Part shown: positions 1 through 7,446 of the stretch, piece by piece
Numbering within the stretch: the stretch's first letter is position 1
How the letters are laid out: every line of letters begins with the position of its first letter
Source of the DNA: UBA3305 sp002373555
GTDB taxonomy: Bacteria; Bacillota; Clostridia; Lachnospirales; Lachnospiraceae
DNA: 64,000 nucleotides
Assembly: GCA_946612455.1 (NCBI GenBank)
Contig: CAMOER010000006.1
Location: forward strand, 1-64,000
Direction: 5' to 3'
The notes under the pieces: model-generated
What the model was told of the DNA's origin: nothing
Database searches by the model: none
The model's input: the letters and a program-made list of their open reading frames with translations, nothing else
Made by a program: the position numbers and the translations under genes

Positions 1-36
1 GTATATCATAAAACCTATCTTAATGAAATCTACCTA

Positions 37-59
37 CCATTGGTGCCTGTCCCCAATGG
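37..59 (-). terminator. Weak hairpin downstream of the CapA-like gene
   Basis: CCATTGG and CCAATGG form a 7-bp stem just past the stop of the minus-strand CapA-like gene. The loop region carries the motif GGTGCCTGTCCCC, which recurs in variant form in the terminator near 12.15 kb. There is only a poor U-run, so this may be a processing hairpin and not an efficient terminator. Confidence 0.35.
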
Positions 60-78
60 GTTAAAAAAGAATGCCGAT

Positions 79-1230
79 TTACCCCTTCCGGACGATCTGA
101 CGAAACAGCTTTTTCAGATACCGCGGGTTCATATCCTTCTTGTGCCTTTTCACATACAGATAATGTTTCTTCGCCAGCTTATTCGTGAAATCGGAGAGCT
201 TGATCGTGTAATTGTTCTTATGCCCCGGGCTGAGATACGTGACCAGCGGGATCAGATCATAGGATTTGACACGCGTTCCCTTCTTATCCTTCACAATCTG
301 TACTTTCGCCATCCCGCCGAGCATCCGCGGCACTTCCTTCTGATTGGAAATGAAATTTCCGAGAGAATAATAAATCAGCATCTTGTGGCCGGTCTTTTTG
401 TCCTTCATCATTTTATACGGCTCAACGACATGCGGGTGCGTTCCGATCACCAGATCCACGCCTTCCTTCAGGAACAGATTTGCCCAGTATTTCTGATTGG
501 AGCTGGGCGTATATTTGTATTCCGTGCCCCAGTGCGGGAAAACGATCACGAAATCCGCCTTCTTCTTCGCCCGGCGGATATCCTTGATAATGTTCTTCCG
601 GTTGGAAGAGGTCAGCATGTCGATCAGATACGGCTTTCCGGAAGGGAGCGACCGGCCGTTCAGGCTGTAAGTGTAGTTCAGCATAGCGATTTTAATGCCG
701 TTTTTTTCCACGATATCGATGTTGTTCCTGTCTTTCTGACTGCTGTGAATGCCGAGTACCGTAATGTCCGGATGATGCTTCCGCCAGTATTTCAGCGTGC
801 CCAGGACATTTTCCTGCCCGCGGTCGAGCGTGTGGTTGGTCGCATGCGTGATGACATTGAAGCCGGCTTTTGCAATGGCATCGGCGACCCGGTACGGTGA
901 GCCGAAGCGGGGATAGCTGGTGTAATCCTTCTTCACCAGGATCGTTTCCTGGTTGATGACGGAAAGATCCGCGGCCTGAATATCCTCTTTGATATACTTG
1001 AACATGTTGTCAAAGTTGTATTTTCCCTTTTTCTTCATGCGGGTATAGACCGGTTTATGCAGAAGATCGTCGCCGACAGCAACAAGATCAACGACGCTCT
1101 TGCCGCTTTTCTTTGTGTCCGAATCCTCTTTCTCCACGCCGTAAGCCGGTGCCGGCAGGCCGGCGGGAAGGATCATCAGCATGGTCAGGAGCAGGCAGAG
1201 AAGCCTGCGGAACTTTTGATAGTGCTTCAT
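79..1230 (-). CDS. CapA family (poly-gamma-glutamate synthesis-like) secreted protein
   Basis: The 383-residue product begins with a basic and hydrophobic signal peptide (about residues 1-30) and continues as one CapA-type metallophosphoesterase-like domain. The family signatures appear in order: VGDDLL near the mature N-terminus, NQETIL (in place of the usual NLE), ATNHTLD, HWGTEY, GTHPHVV and SLGNFI near the C-terminus. The CapA/PgsA name comes from capsule and poly-gamma-glutamate loci. Here there are no capB or capC neighbours, so a role in polyglutamate export is not supported and the biochemical activity is open. The start has a good upstream GGAGGAGAACG ribosome site on the minus strand. 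The gene is monocistronic and divergent from the PAP2 gene. Confidence 0.85.
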   Translation of the reverse strand: MKHYQKFRRLLCLLLTMLMILPAGLPAPAYGVEKEDSDTKKSGKSVVDLVAVGDDLLHKPVYTRMKKKGKYNFDNMFKYIKEDIQAADLSVINQETILVKKDYTSYPRFGSPYRVADAIAKAGFNVITHATNHTLDRGQENVLGTLKYWRKHHPDITVLGIHSSQKDRNNIDIVEKNGIKIAMLNYTYSLNGRSLPSGKPYLIDMLTSSNRKNIIKDIRRAKKKADFVIVFPHWGTEYKYTPSSNQKYWANLFLKEGVDLVIGTHPHVVEPYKMMKDKKTGHKMLIYYSLGNFISNQKEVPRMLGGMAKVQIVKDKKGTRVKSYDLIPLVTYLSPGHKNNYTIKLSDFTNKLAKKHYLYVKRHKKDMNPRYLKKLFRQIVRKG

Positions 1231-1384
1231 TTTCGTTCTCCTCCTTAAAACTGCAGGCAGGGAAGGAATCCCGGCCGTTCTGTCAGAAATTATACCATCA
1301 TTTCGTCCAATAATGTGGAAATGTTCACGAAAACGACGTAAAATGATTACACTCTCCTTTGCGAAAAAGAGTATACTGAACGAG

Positions 1385-1452
1385 GGACGGGGCCGGTTTC
1401 CCGCCCCTCATCAGATACGAAAACAGGACAGGGGCCGGCTCCCTGTCCCCGG
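1385..1452 (+). other. Paired GC-rich hairpins in the leader of the PAP2 gene
   Basis: Two small inverted repeats sit immediately before the GGAGG ribosome site of the PAP2 gene: GGGGC/GCCCC near 1387-1405 and GGACAGGG/CCCTGTCC at about 1428-1450. The second resembles a degenerate copy near 44.62 kb (GGGACAGGGACCGGCTCCC). They could fold in the 5' leader. No ligand-binding motif is recognised. Confidence 0.4.
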
Positions 1453-1461
1453 AGGATATAT

Positions 1462-2409
1462 ATGGAAGGCATTACATTTTATTATGACTGGGAAGCATCC
1501 CTGATGCTCTGGGTGCAGAGCCATATGGGCACGATTTCGGCAAAAGCGGCGTCCGCCGCCTCCGTCCTGGGCGAAGAACTCTGCCTGATCCTGATCCTGG
1601 GGCTCCTTTACTGGTGCATTGACAAGAAGTACGCCGAATTCATCGGCACCAATATCACGCTCGGTCTGGTCCTGAACCCTATGCTGAAGAACCTGGTGCT
1701 CCGCAGAAGACCGTATTTTGATATCGCAGGCATTGAATGCCTGAAACCGGTCCACGAAGGGGATATTTACGACATTTCCCTGCAGGGATATTCCTTCCCC
1801 AGCGGACACTCCATGAATTCGGCGATCGTGTACGGTTCTCTGCCGGTGTATAAGAGAACGAAGATCCTGATCGCCGGTGCGCTGATCCTGCCGCTCCTGG
1901 TCGGCATTTCCAGAGTGATGCTCGGCGTGCACTATCCGACGGATGTGCTCGTCGGCTGGGTCTGCGGCGGCGCCGTCGTCCTGTTCATATCTTATCTGCA
2001 GCGGAAGATCGAGCGGAAAGGACTGCTGCGGCTGGTGATTTTCGCAGTGTCACTGACCGGCATCTTTTTCTGCCGGACATCGGACTACTATACCGCGCTC
2101 GGCGTGATGGGCGGTATGTTCCTGGCGCTGCCGTTTGAAAAAAAGTATGTGAACTTTGAAATGACGTCGGATCCGGCGGTTGCTTCCCTGCGGGTGCTCG
2201 GCGGGCTGATCCTCTACTTTGCGCTGAACACACTTATGAAGATGCCGTTTGATGCGGAATGGCTGGCGCAGCCGGAACTGCCGCAGTTCCTGGTGCGTGC
2301 GGTGCGGTATTTCATCATCGGATTCGTGCTGCTGGGCATCTATCCGATGTTGTTCCGGATGGAGAACAGGATCCGGGATAGCCTACGGCTGTTTCGGCAG
2401 GTCTCCTGA
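1462..2409 (+). CDS. PAP2 family membrane phosphatase
   Basis: This is a 315-residue integral membrane protein of the PAP2/type 2 phosphatidic acid phosphatase superfamily. The three catalytic blocks are visible: a K-x6-RP type block (KNLVLRRRP, about residues 74-82), PSGHS (about 112-116), and SR followed by GVHYPTDV (about 151-162) with the catalytic histidine. Such enzymes dephosphorylate lipid phosphates such as undecaprenyl pyrophosphate or phosphatidic acid at the membrane. The C-terminal half adds several more hydrophobic segments. The exact substrate cannot be told from sequence. A strong terminator follows. Confidence 0.88.
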   Translation: MEGITFYYDWEASLMLWVQSHMGTISAKAASAASVLGEELCLILILGLLYWCIDKKYAEFIGTNITLGLVLNPMLKNLVLRRRPYFDIAGIECLKPVHEGDIYDISLQGYSFPSGHSMNSAIVYGSLPVYKRTKILIAGALILPLLVGISRVMLGVHYPTDVLVGWVCGGAVVLFISYLQRKIERKGLLRLVIFAVSLTGIFFCRTSDYYTALGVMGGMFLALPFEKKYVNFEMTSDPAVASLRVLGGLILYFALNTLMKMPFDAEWLAQPELPQFLVRAVRYFIIGFVLLGIYPMLFRMENRIRDSLRLFRQVS

Positions 2410-2419
2410 GACAGGGGTT

Positions 2420-2450
2420 CAAAACGCCGGGCGCTCCCGGCGTTTTGTTG
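2420..2450 (+). terminator. Rho-independent terminator after the PAP2 gene
   Basis: CAAAACGCCGGG and CCCGGCGTTTTG form a 12-bp stem with loop CGCT directly after the stop codon. Its outer A/T pairs supply the U-tract. Confidence 0.85.
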
Positions 2451-2551
2451 TACATAAAAAACAGGGAAATGATGCGGTTTCATAAAAGACCGGTAGATTT
2501 ATCTGTCAAAACGGTGTAAAATAATTCTATCACCGAAAACGGAGTTTATGA

Positions 2552-3472
2552 ATGAATTTCTCTATCATTGTCACAAATCTCGCGGTCATTTTCATTATGA
2601 TCGCGATCGGTCTGTTTACCGGCCGCAGCGGGATCTTAAGTGAACGTGCGCAGGCGGATTTTACAACTTTCTTAATGCAGGTCACCGTACCGTGCACGAT
2701 CATTTCGTCCATGGTCAGGGAATTTGACAGCCGGATGGCCATGGACAGTCTGCTGATCCTGCTCATCGGATTTTCCTTTTACGCCGTCGGCTCGATCCTG
2801 TGGTACAGGGTGTCCGGCCTGCTGAAGGTGCCGGATGAGAGAAGAGGGATCTGGACGACCGCCGCGACATTTTCCAATATCGGCTTTATGGGCTTTCCGC
2901 TCACTCTGGCGATCTTCGGAAATGACGGCCTTTTTCTGGCAGCGATCATGAATTTCTCGTTCAACTTTACCGCGTGGACGATCGGCGCGAAGCTGATCGG
3001 CGGAAACAGCGGCGATACCGATCTGAAGCATCTGCTCATTACAAACGTGAATATCGCAACGGCGCTCGGCATGATCATCTTTTTCTTCGGGATCCCGATC
3101 CCGGATGTCCCGCTCCGGATCATTTCCGCCTTCGGAGACATCACGACGCCGCTCTCGATGTTCCTGATCGGTTTGAGTCTCTCGGGCAACAGGATATCCA
3201 AAGTCTTTACGGATAAGGATATCCGGAGCGTGACCGCGGTCAGACTGGTTGCCGTTCCGCTGCTCGCCATGCTGGTCCTGAAGGTTCTGCCGTTTGGCGG
3301 ACATCCGCTGCTGGTCGGCGTGGTCACACTGATCATGGCGATGCCCGGGCCGTCTGTTTCCCTGATGCTGGCCCAGCGCTATGAGAAGGATGCGGAATAC
3401 GCGGCCGGCGCGATCTTCATGACGAGCCTTTGCAGTATAGTGACGATTCCGGTGATCCTGATGCTGCTGTGA
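2552..3472 (+). CDS. AEC family (auxin efflux carrier-like) transporter
   Basis: The 306-residue protein is almost wholly hydrophobic, with about ten predicted membrane segments in the N-terminal and C-terminal bundles typical of the AEC family (PF03547). Supporting stretches include the early GLFTGRSGIL, the central FSNIGFMGFPL signature, and MAMPGPSVSLMLAQRYEKDAE near the end. Bacterial AEC members export or import small organic acids such as malate and malonate, or other anions. The substrate is not predictable here because the gene stands alone between terminated units. Confidence 0.85.
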   Translation: MNFSIIVTNLAVIFIMIAIGLFTGRSGILSERAQADFTTFLMQVTVPCTIISSMVREFDSRMAMDSLLILLIGFSFYAVGSILWYRVSGLLKVPDERRGIWTTAATFSNIGFMGFPLTLAIFGNDGLFLAAIMNFSFNFTAWTIGAKLIGGNSGDTDLKHLLITNVNIATALGMIIFFFGIPIPDVPLRIISAFGDITTPLSMFLIGLSLSGNRISKVFTDKDIRSVTAVRLVAVPLLAMLVLKVLPFGGHPLLVGVVTLIMAMPGPSVSLMLAQRYEKDAEYAAGAIFMTSLCSIVTIPVILMLL

Positions 3473-3594
3473 CGGAAAGGTGCAGCGCAGAAAGCGGGCA
3501 GGAAAGGCCGCTGATCAGAACGGAAGCTTTGCCGGCAGGCCGGCATGAAACCAGATAAAAATACCCGCTGCGGCGGAGAAAAAGGAGGACACAC

Positions 3595-4392
3595 ATGGAG
3601 AACTTATTGAAAAACCTCACTGATCTTGGCGTCAATGTCGGTGGGAAACTGGTACTTGCGCTGCTGATCTTCATCATCGGACGCATGATCATCAACCGTA
3701 TCGTGGCGATGTTCGAGAACGGAAAGATGATGGACAAGATGGATCCTACGGTGAAGTCATTCATGCTGAACTTCATCAAGATCGGTCTGAACATCGTTCT
3801 GATCATCTCGATCATCGGCGTTCTCGGCGTACCGATGGCCTCGGTCGTGGCCGTGCTTGCTTCCGCAGGTCTGGCTGTCGGCATGGCGCTGCAGGGTGCG
3901 CTCTCCAACCTGGCCGGCGGCATCATGCTGCTGATCTTCCGCCCGTTCAATGTCGGGGATTATATCATTGCGGCGGGCGATGAAGGCGTGGTCAGGGAAA
4001 TCACCCTTTTCTACACTGTGCTGACGACGACAGACAACAAGAGAGTCACGATCCCGAACGGCTCGCTGATGAACGCGAATGTGACCAACTGCAGCTCCGA
4101 GGAGTGCAGAAGAGTGGATCTTACCTTCGGCTGCGGCAAAGGACAGGATATCTACAAGATCCAGAATGTCATGCTGGATGTCATGAAGAAGCATCCGCTA
4201 GTGCTGGATGCGCCCGGAGAGCCTTTCGCGAGAGTTTCCGGCGGATCAAATGAGGCCATGGAATTCACCACCAGAGCATGGTGCAAGAGTGAGGATTACT
4301 GGACCGTCTATTTCGATCTGAGCGATCAGATCACGGCGGCGCTCGGCGAAGCCGGTGTGGCAGGCCCTGCGGTCAAGGTTATCAACGGATAA
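3595..4392 (+). CDS. Small-conductance mechanosensitive channel, MscS family
   Basis: The 265-residue product has the compact MscS architecture: three N-terminal membrane helices, a pore-lining TM3 rich in Ala and Gly (ASAGLAVGMALQGALSNLAGG, split at about residues 95-115), then the beta domain beginning FRPFNVGDYI and a C-terminal alpha/beta domain. It should act as a homoheptameric emergency valve that opens under membrane tension in hypo-osmotic shock. Length is close to the minimal E. coli MscS. A consensus AAGGAGG site precedes the ATG, and a strong terminator follows the stop within 40 bp, so the gene is monocistronic. Confidence 0.92.
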   Translation: MENLLKNLTDLGVNVGGKLVLALLIFIIGRMIINRIVAMFENGKMMDKMDPTVKSFMLNFIKIGLNIVLIISIIGVLGVPMASVVAVLASAGLAVGMALQGALSNLAGGIMLLIFRPFNVGDYIIAAGDEGVVREITLFYTVLTTTDNKRVTIPNGSLMNANVTNCSSEECRRVDLTFGCGKGQDIYKIQNVMLDVMKKHPLVLDAPGEPFARVSGGSNEAMEFTTRAWCKSEDYWTVYFDLSDQITAALGEAGVAGPAVKVING

Positions 4393-4404
4393 AAGTGATT
4401 CCGG

Positions 4405-4435
4405 GCAGAGAGGATTTCCTCTCTGCTTTTTTTTT
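4405..4435 (+). terminator. Rho-independent terminator after mscS
   Basis: GCAGAGAGG and CCTCTCTGC form a 9-bp stem with a 4-nt loop, followed by an uninterrupted run of nine T. Confidence 0.92.
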
Positions 4436-4444
4436 GTGCCGGGG

Positions 4445-4868
4445 TACGGCTGCAAAGGCGTGAAGAGAGAGTTTCGTCCGTAGGAAGAAGGCGGAAACAG
4501 GTGCGGAGCGCGGAAGAATTACGGCTGCAAAGGCATGAGGAGAGAGTTTCGTCCGTAAAAGGAAGGCGGAAATAGGTGCGGAGCGCGGAAGAATTACGGA
4601 CGCAAAGACTTGAGGAGAGAGTTTTGTCCGTAGGAAGAAGGCGGAAACAGGTGCGGAGCGCGGAAGAAATACGGCTGCAAAGGCGTGAGGAGAGAGTTTC
4701 GTCCGTAGGAAGAAGGCGGAAACAGGCGCGGAGCCCGGAAGAATTACGGACGCAAAGACTTGAGGAGAAATATTCGTCCGTAAAAGGAAGGCGGAAACAG
4801 GCGCGGAGCCCGGAAGAATTACGGACGCAAATAGCAGGAAAGAAATTGTATCCGTAAATTGCAGAAGG
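4445..4868. repeat. 75-bp tandem repeat array (five full units and one partial), each with a paired inverted repeat
   Basis: Units start at 4445, 4520, 4595, 4670, 4745 and 4820, exactly 75 bp apart; the last is degenerate and incomplete. Each unit opens with TACGGAC or TACGGCT and carries GTCCGTA about 31 bp later, so every unit holds a near-perfect inverted repeat. Conserved blocks GGCGGAAACAGG and GGAGCGCGGAAGAAT follow. Because 75 is a multiple of 3, long ORFs run through the array on both strands, but they have no start context or recognisable product. The array ends 15 bp before the -35 box of the metal-efflux operon. Confidence 0.9.
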
Positions 4869-4882
4869 ACTGCAGAAATCCA

Positions 4883-4910
4883 TTGACATACGATGGAAAC
4901 GGTGTATAAT
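4883..4910 (+). promoter_or_regulatory. Sigma-70 type promoter of the metal-efflux operon
   Basis: TTGACA (4883-4888) and TATAAT (4905-4910) are both perfect consensus, separated by 16 bp. Transcription would begin inside the palindromic operator that follows. Confidence 0.85.
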
Positions 4911-4920
4911 ATAGATAAAC

Positions 4921-4940
4921 ATTTGAATAAATGCTCAAAT
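4921..4940. promoter_or_regulatory. Candidate ArsR/SmtB-family metal sensor operator
   Basis: ATTTGA-N8-TCAAAT is a perfect inverted repeat lying at about +4 to +24 of the promoter. Its core, TGAATAAATGCTCA, matches the TGAA-N6-TTCA style of operators bound by CzrA/SmtB-type repressors. A repressor there would block transcription until zinc or cadmium releases it. No arsR-type gene lies in the window, so the regulator would act from elsewhere. Confidence 0.6.
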
Positions 4941-5036
4941 GATAAAAAGATTTGCGGGAGTACAGCACGAAGAAACCGTGTGAATCTGAAACGCTGCCTT
5001 TCGTGATCTCAAAAGAAAAGTAAGGAGAAAGATCCC

Positions 5037-5255
5037 ATGAAAAAGACCTACAAGATCGACGTTGACTGCGCGAACTGTGCCGAAAAGATGCAGGAGGCCG
5101 CAAAGAATACCACCGGCGTTGCGGATGCCGTCGTCAGCTTCATGACGCTCAAGATGAAAGTGGAATTTGAAGAAGGCACAGATCCGGCGGAGGTCATGCC
5201 GCGCGTGCAGGAGGCATGCAAAGTCGTGGAATCCGATTGTGAGATCTTCCTGTAA
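5037..5255 (+). CDS. Heavy-metal-associated (HMA) domain protein, metallochaperone-like
   Basis: The 72-residue product is a single HMA ferredoxin-like domain with the metal-binding pair in DCANCAEKM (residues 10-18). It corresponds to the N-terminal metal-binding domain normally fused to P1B-type ATPases. The ATPase encoded 62 bp downstream lacks that domain, so this small protein probably supplies it in trans, delivering or sensing Zn, Cd or a similar ion. A good AAGGAGAAAG ribosome site precedes the ATG. Confidence 0.88.
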   Translation: MKKTYKIDVDCANCAEKMQEAAKNTTGVADAVVSFMTLKMKVEFEEGTDPAEVMPRVQEACKVVESDCEIFL

Positions 5256-5317
5256 ATACCGCAAATCCGGGCCGCTGCCTGCAAAATGCCGGCAGCTGTC
5301 TTCCCTGGGGATAAAAG

Positions 5318-7219
5318 ATGAATAAGAAACAGAAGAAAATGCTGTCGCGGATCCTTTCCGCGGCGGCAATTATCATTTTACTGAAAATCTTCGATGCGCG
5401 GCTTACGCCGTGGTTCCTGAAGCTGACGCTTTACATGATCCCCTACCTGATCGTCGGCGGGGATGTCCTGAGAAAGGCGCTGCACGGAATCAAACACAGG
5501 CAGGTCTTTGATGAGAATTTCCTGATGGCTGTCGCCACAATCGGTGCGATCTTTGTCGGCACCTACAACGGGATCCACGGTATGGAGACAGACTATCTGG
5601 AAGCCGTGGCGGTCATGCTCCTGTACCAGACCGGCGAGCTGTTCCAGAGCATCGCGGTCGGCCGGTCCAGAAGAAATATCGCTGCGCTGATGGATATCCG
5701 GCCGGATGTGGCCTATATCGTGACCGAAGACGGCAGAGAAGCGGTCGACCCGGACGAGGTGGAGATCGGTACGGTCATCCAGGTCAATCCGGGAGAAAAG
5801 ATCCCGCTCGACGGCATCGTGGAGGAAGGGGAATCCTCCCTCGATACCGCAGCGCTGACCGGAGAATCCCGGCCGCGGGACGTGGCAGCGGGAGATGAAG
5901 TCTTAAGCGGCTGCATCAACCGTCAGGGATCCATCAGGATCCGGACGACAAAGGAATTCGATGAATCCACGGCGTCAAGGATCCTGGAACTTGTGGAAAA
6001 TGCGGCTTCGAGAAAATCGAAATCGGAGCAGTTCATTTCCAGATTTGCAAGAGTCTATACCCCGATCGTCTGTTACAGTGCGCTGGCGCTCGCTGTTCTG
6101 CCGCCGGTCATCCTGGCACTGCTCGGCAGGGATCCGCTGATCATGCAGTGGATCTACAGAGCGTGTACGTTCCTGGTCATCAGCTGCCCGTGCGCGCTGG
6201 TCATCAGTATTCCGCTTAGCTTCTTTGCCGGGCTCGGCGCAGCCAGCAGCAGCGGCGTTCTGATCAAGGGGTCGAATTATCTGGAGGCGCTCTCGGAAGT
6301 CCGGACACTCGTGATGGACAAGACCGGCACGCTGACGAAGGGCAATTTTGCGGTCACAGAGATCTGCCCGTCCGGGATCGACGCGGACAGGCTTCTGTAT
6401 CTGGCGGCCCATCTGGAAGGCTTCTCTACCCATCCGATCGCTGTCAGCCTGCGGGAAGCGTGGGGAAAAGAACTGGACACTGCGGCGGTCAAGGATATCG
6501 AGGAGATATTCGGAAAAGGGATTACCGGCTGCGTCGACGGGATCCGTGTGTATGTCGGCAACCACCGGCTGTTGGATGAGATCGGCATGGAATATACGGA
6601 GCCGGACGGAGACGGAAGCATCATTCATGTGTGTGCGGACGGAAACTATGCCGGTTATGTGCGGATCTCCGATGAGATCAGAGAGGAAACACCTGCCGCG
6701 CTTTCGGCGATCCGAAAGGCCGGCGTAAACAAGCTGGTCATGCTGACCGGCGATGCGGAAACGGCTGCGGCCGCTGTCGCGAAGAAGCTCGGTATCCGGG
6801 ACTACCGTTCCGGCCTGCTGCCGGAAGGCAAGGTCGCGTGTGTCGAGGAACTGATCAACGATCAGCCGGCGAAGGAAAAACTGGCATTTGTCGGTGACGG
6901 CATCAACGATGCGCCGGTTTTGTCGAGAGCTGACGTCGGAATCGCTATGGGTGCGCTGGGATCGGATGCCGCGATCGAAGCAGCGGATGTTGTGCTGATG
7001 GATGATGATCCGCGGAAGATCGCGAAGGCGATCCGGATCTCCGGAAAATGCCTGAGGATCGTCTGGCAGAATATCATTTTTGCGATCGGTGTGAAGGTGA
7101 TCTGCCTGCTCCTTGGCGCAATCGGAATCGCCGGTATGTGGGCGGCGATCTTCGCGGATGTGGGCGTGATGATCATCTGTGTGATCAATGCGATGCGGGC
7201 GCTGCTTGCAGGAAGATAA
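5318..7219 (+). CDS. Heavy metal translocating P-type ATPase (P1B, Zn/Cd/Pb type)
   Basis: This 633-residue pump starts directly with membrane helices and has no N-terminal HMA domain. The actuator motif TGES (in AALTGESRP), the metal-binding CPC motif in TM6 (SCPCALVIS), the phosphorylation loop DKTGTLT, the P1B-specific HP pair (STHPIAVSL) and GDGINDAPVL are all intact. A lysine in the next helix (FAIGVKVICLL) and the DVG in the last helix (ADVGVMII) fit the P1B-2 class, which exports Zn(II), Cd(II) and Pb(II). With the upstream HMA protein and ArsR-type operator it forms a metal-resistance operon. The choice of metal is inferred from family motifs only. Confidence 0.93.
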   Translation: MNKKQKKMLSRILSAAAIIILLKIFDARLTPWFLKLTLYMIPYLIVGGDVLRKALHGIKHRQVFDENFLMAVATIGAIFVGTYNGIHGMETDYLEAVAVMLLYQTGELFQSIAVGRSRRNIAALMDIRPDVAYIVTEDGREAVDPDEVEIGTVIQVNPGEKIPLDGIVEEGESSLDTAALTGESRPRDVAAGDEVLSGCINRQGSIRIRTTKEFDESTASRILELVENAASRKSKSEQFISRFARVYTPIVCYSALALAVLPPVILALLGRDPLIMQWIYRACTFLVISCPCALVISIPLSFFAGLGAASSSGVLIKGSNYLEALSEVRTLVMDKTGTLTKGNFAVTEICPSGIDADRLLYLAAHLEGFSTHPIAVSLREAWGKELDTAAVKDIEEIFGKGITGCVDGIRVYVGNHRLLDEIGMEYTEPDGDGSIIHVCADGNYAGYVRISDEIREETPAALSAIRKAGVNKLVMLTGDAETAAAAVAKKLGIRDYRSGLLPEGKVACVEELINDQPAKEKLAFVGDGINDAPVLSRADVGIAMGALGSDAAIEAADVVLMDDDPRKIAKAIRISGKCLRIVWQNIIFAIGVKVICLLLGAIGIAGMWAAIFADVGVMIICVINAMRALLAGR

Positions 7220-7221
7220 CA

Positions 7222-7350
7222 GAATCAGTGATGCCGCAGGGGAATGCTCTGCGGAAGGGTAATTGAATCAGTGACGCCGCAGGGGAGAATCATCCTCCGG
7301 AAACAGGGCACGGGGTGAACAGTTTCCGGAGGATGATTCTCCCCTGCGGC
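7222..7350. repeat. Long perfect hairpin element, copy 1 (29-bp stem, conserved 17-nt loop)
   Basis: Left arm 7276-7304 pairs perfectly with right arm 7322-7350, enclosing the loop AGGGCACGGGGTGAACA. The same loop, flanked by a related but different stem, occurs at 18523-18595. The 5' flank is duplicated: GAATCAGTGAYGCCGCAGGG occurs at about 7222 and again at 7265, and the first of these contains its own small CCGCAG/CTGCGG hairpin. The element lies between the ATPase gene and recJ. It has no U-run, so it does not look like a simple terminator. Confidence 0.88.
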
Positions 7351-7382
7351 TGTCTGGTGAAGGATTCAACTGTGCAGTGCTT

Positions 7383-7409
7383 TTGTAAAGAGCCTCCTTC
7401 TGATATAAT
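7383..7409 (+). promoter_or_regulatory. Probable recJ promoter
   Basis: A perfect TATAAT at 7404-7409 lies about 38 bp before the recJ start. The -35 is poor: TTGTAA with a short 15-bp spacer, or TTTTGT with 17. Confidence 0.45.
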
Positions 7410-7446
7410 ACTGTATGCTAGAGATAAAAATCGCAGGTGAAATTGA

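Noticed and set aside
4445..4868. CRISPR array interpretation of the tandem repeats (also considered for 56450-56829)
   Set aside because: The whole unit repeats without unique spacers, and no cas gene is present.
4326..4922. Open frames on both strands through the 75-bp array, encoding 25-residue repeats
   Set aside because: The period is a multiple of 3, so open frames arise automatically; no ribosome site or plausible start was found, and the DNA-level inverted repeats explain the conservation better.
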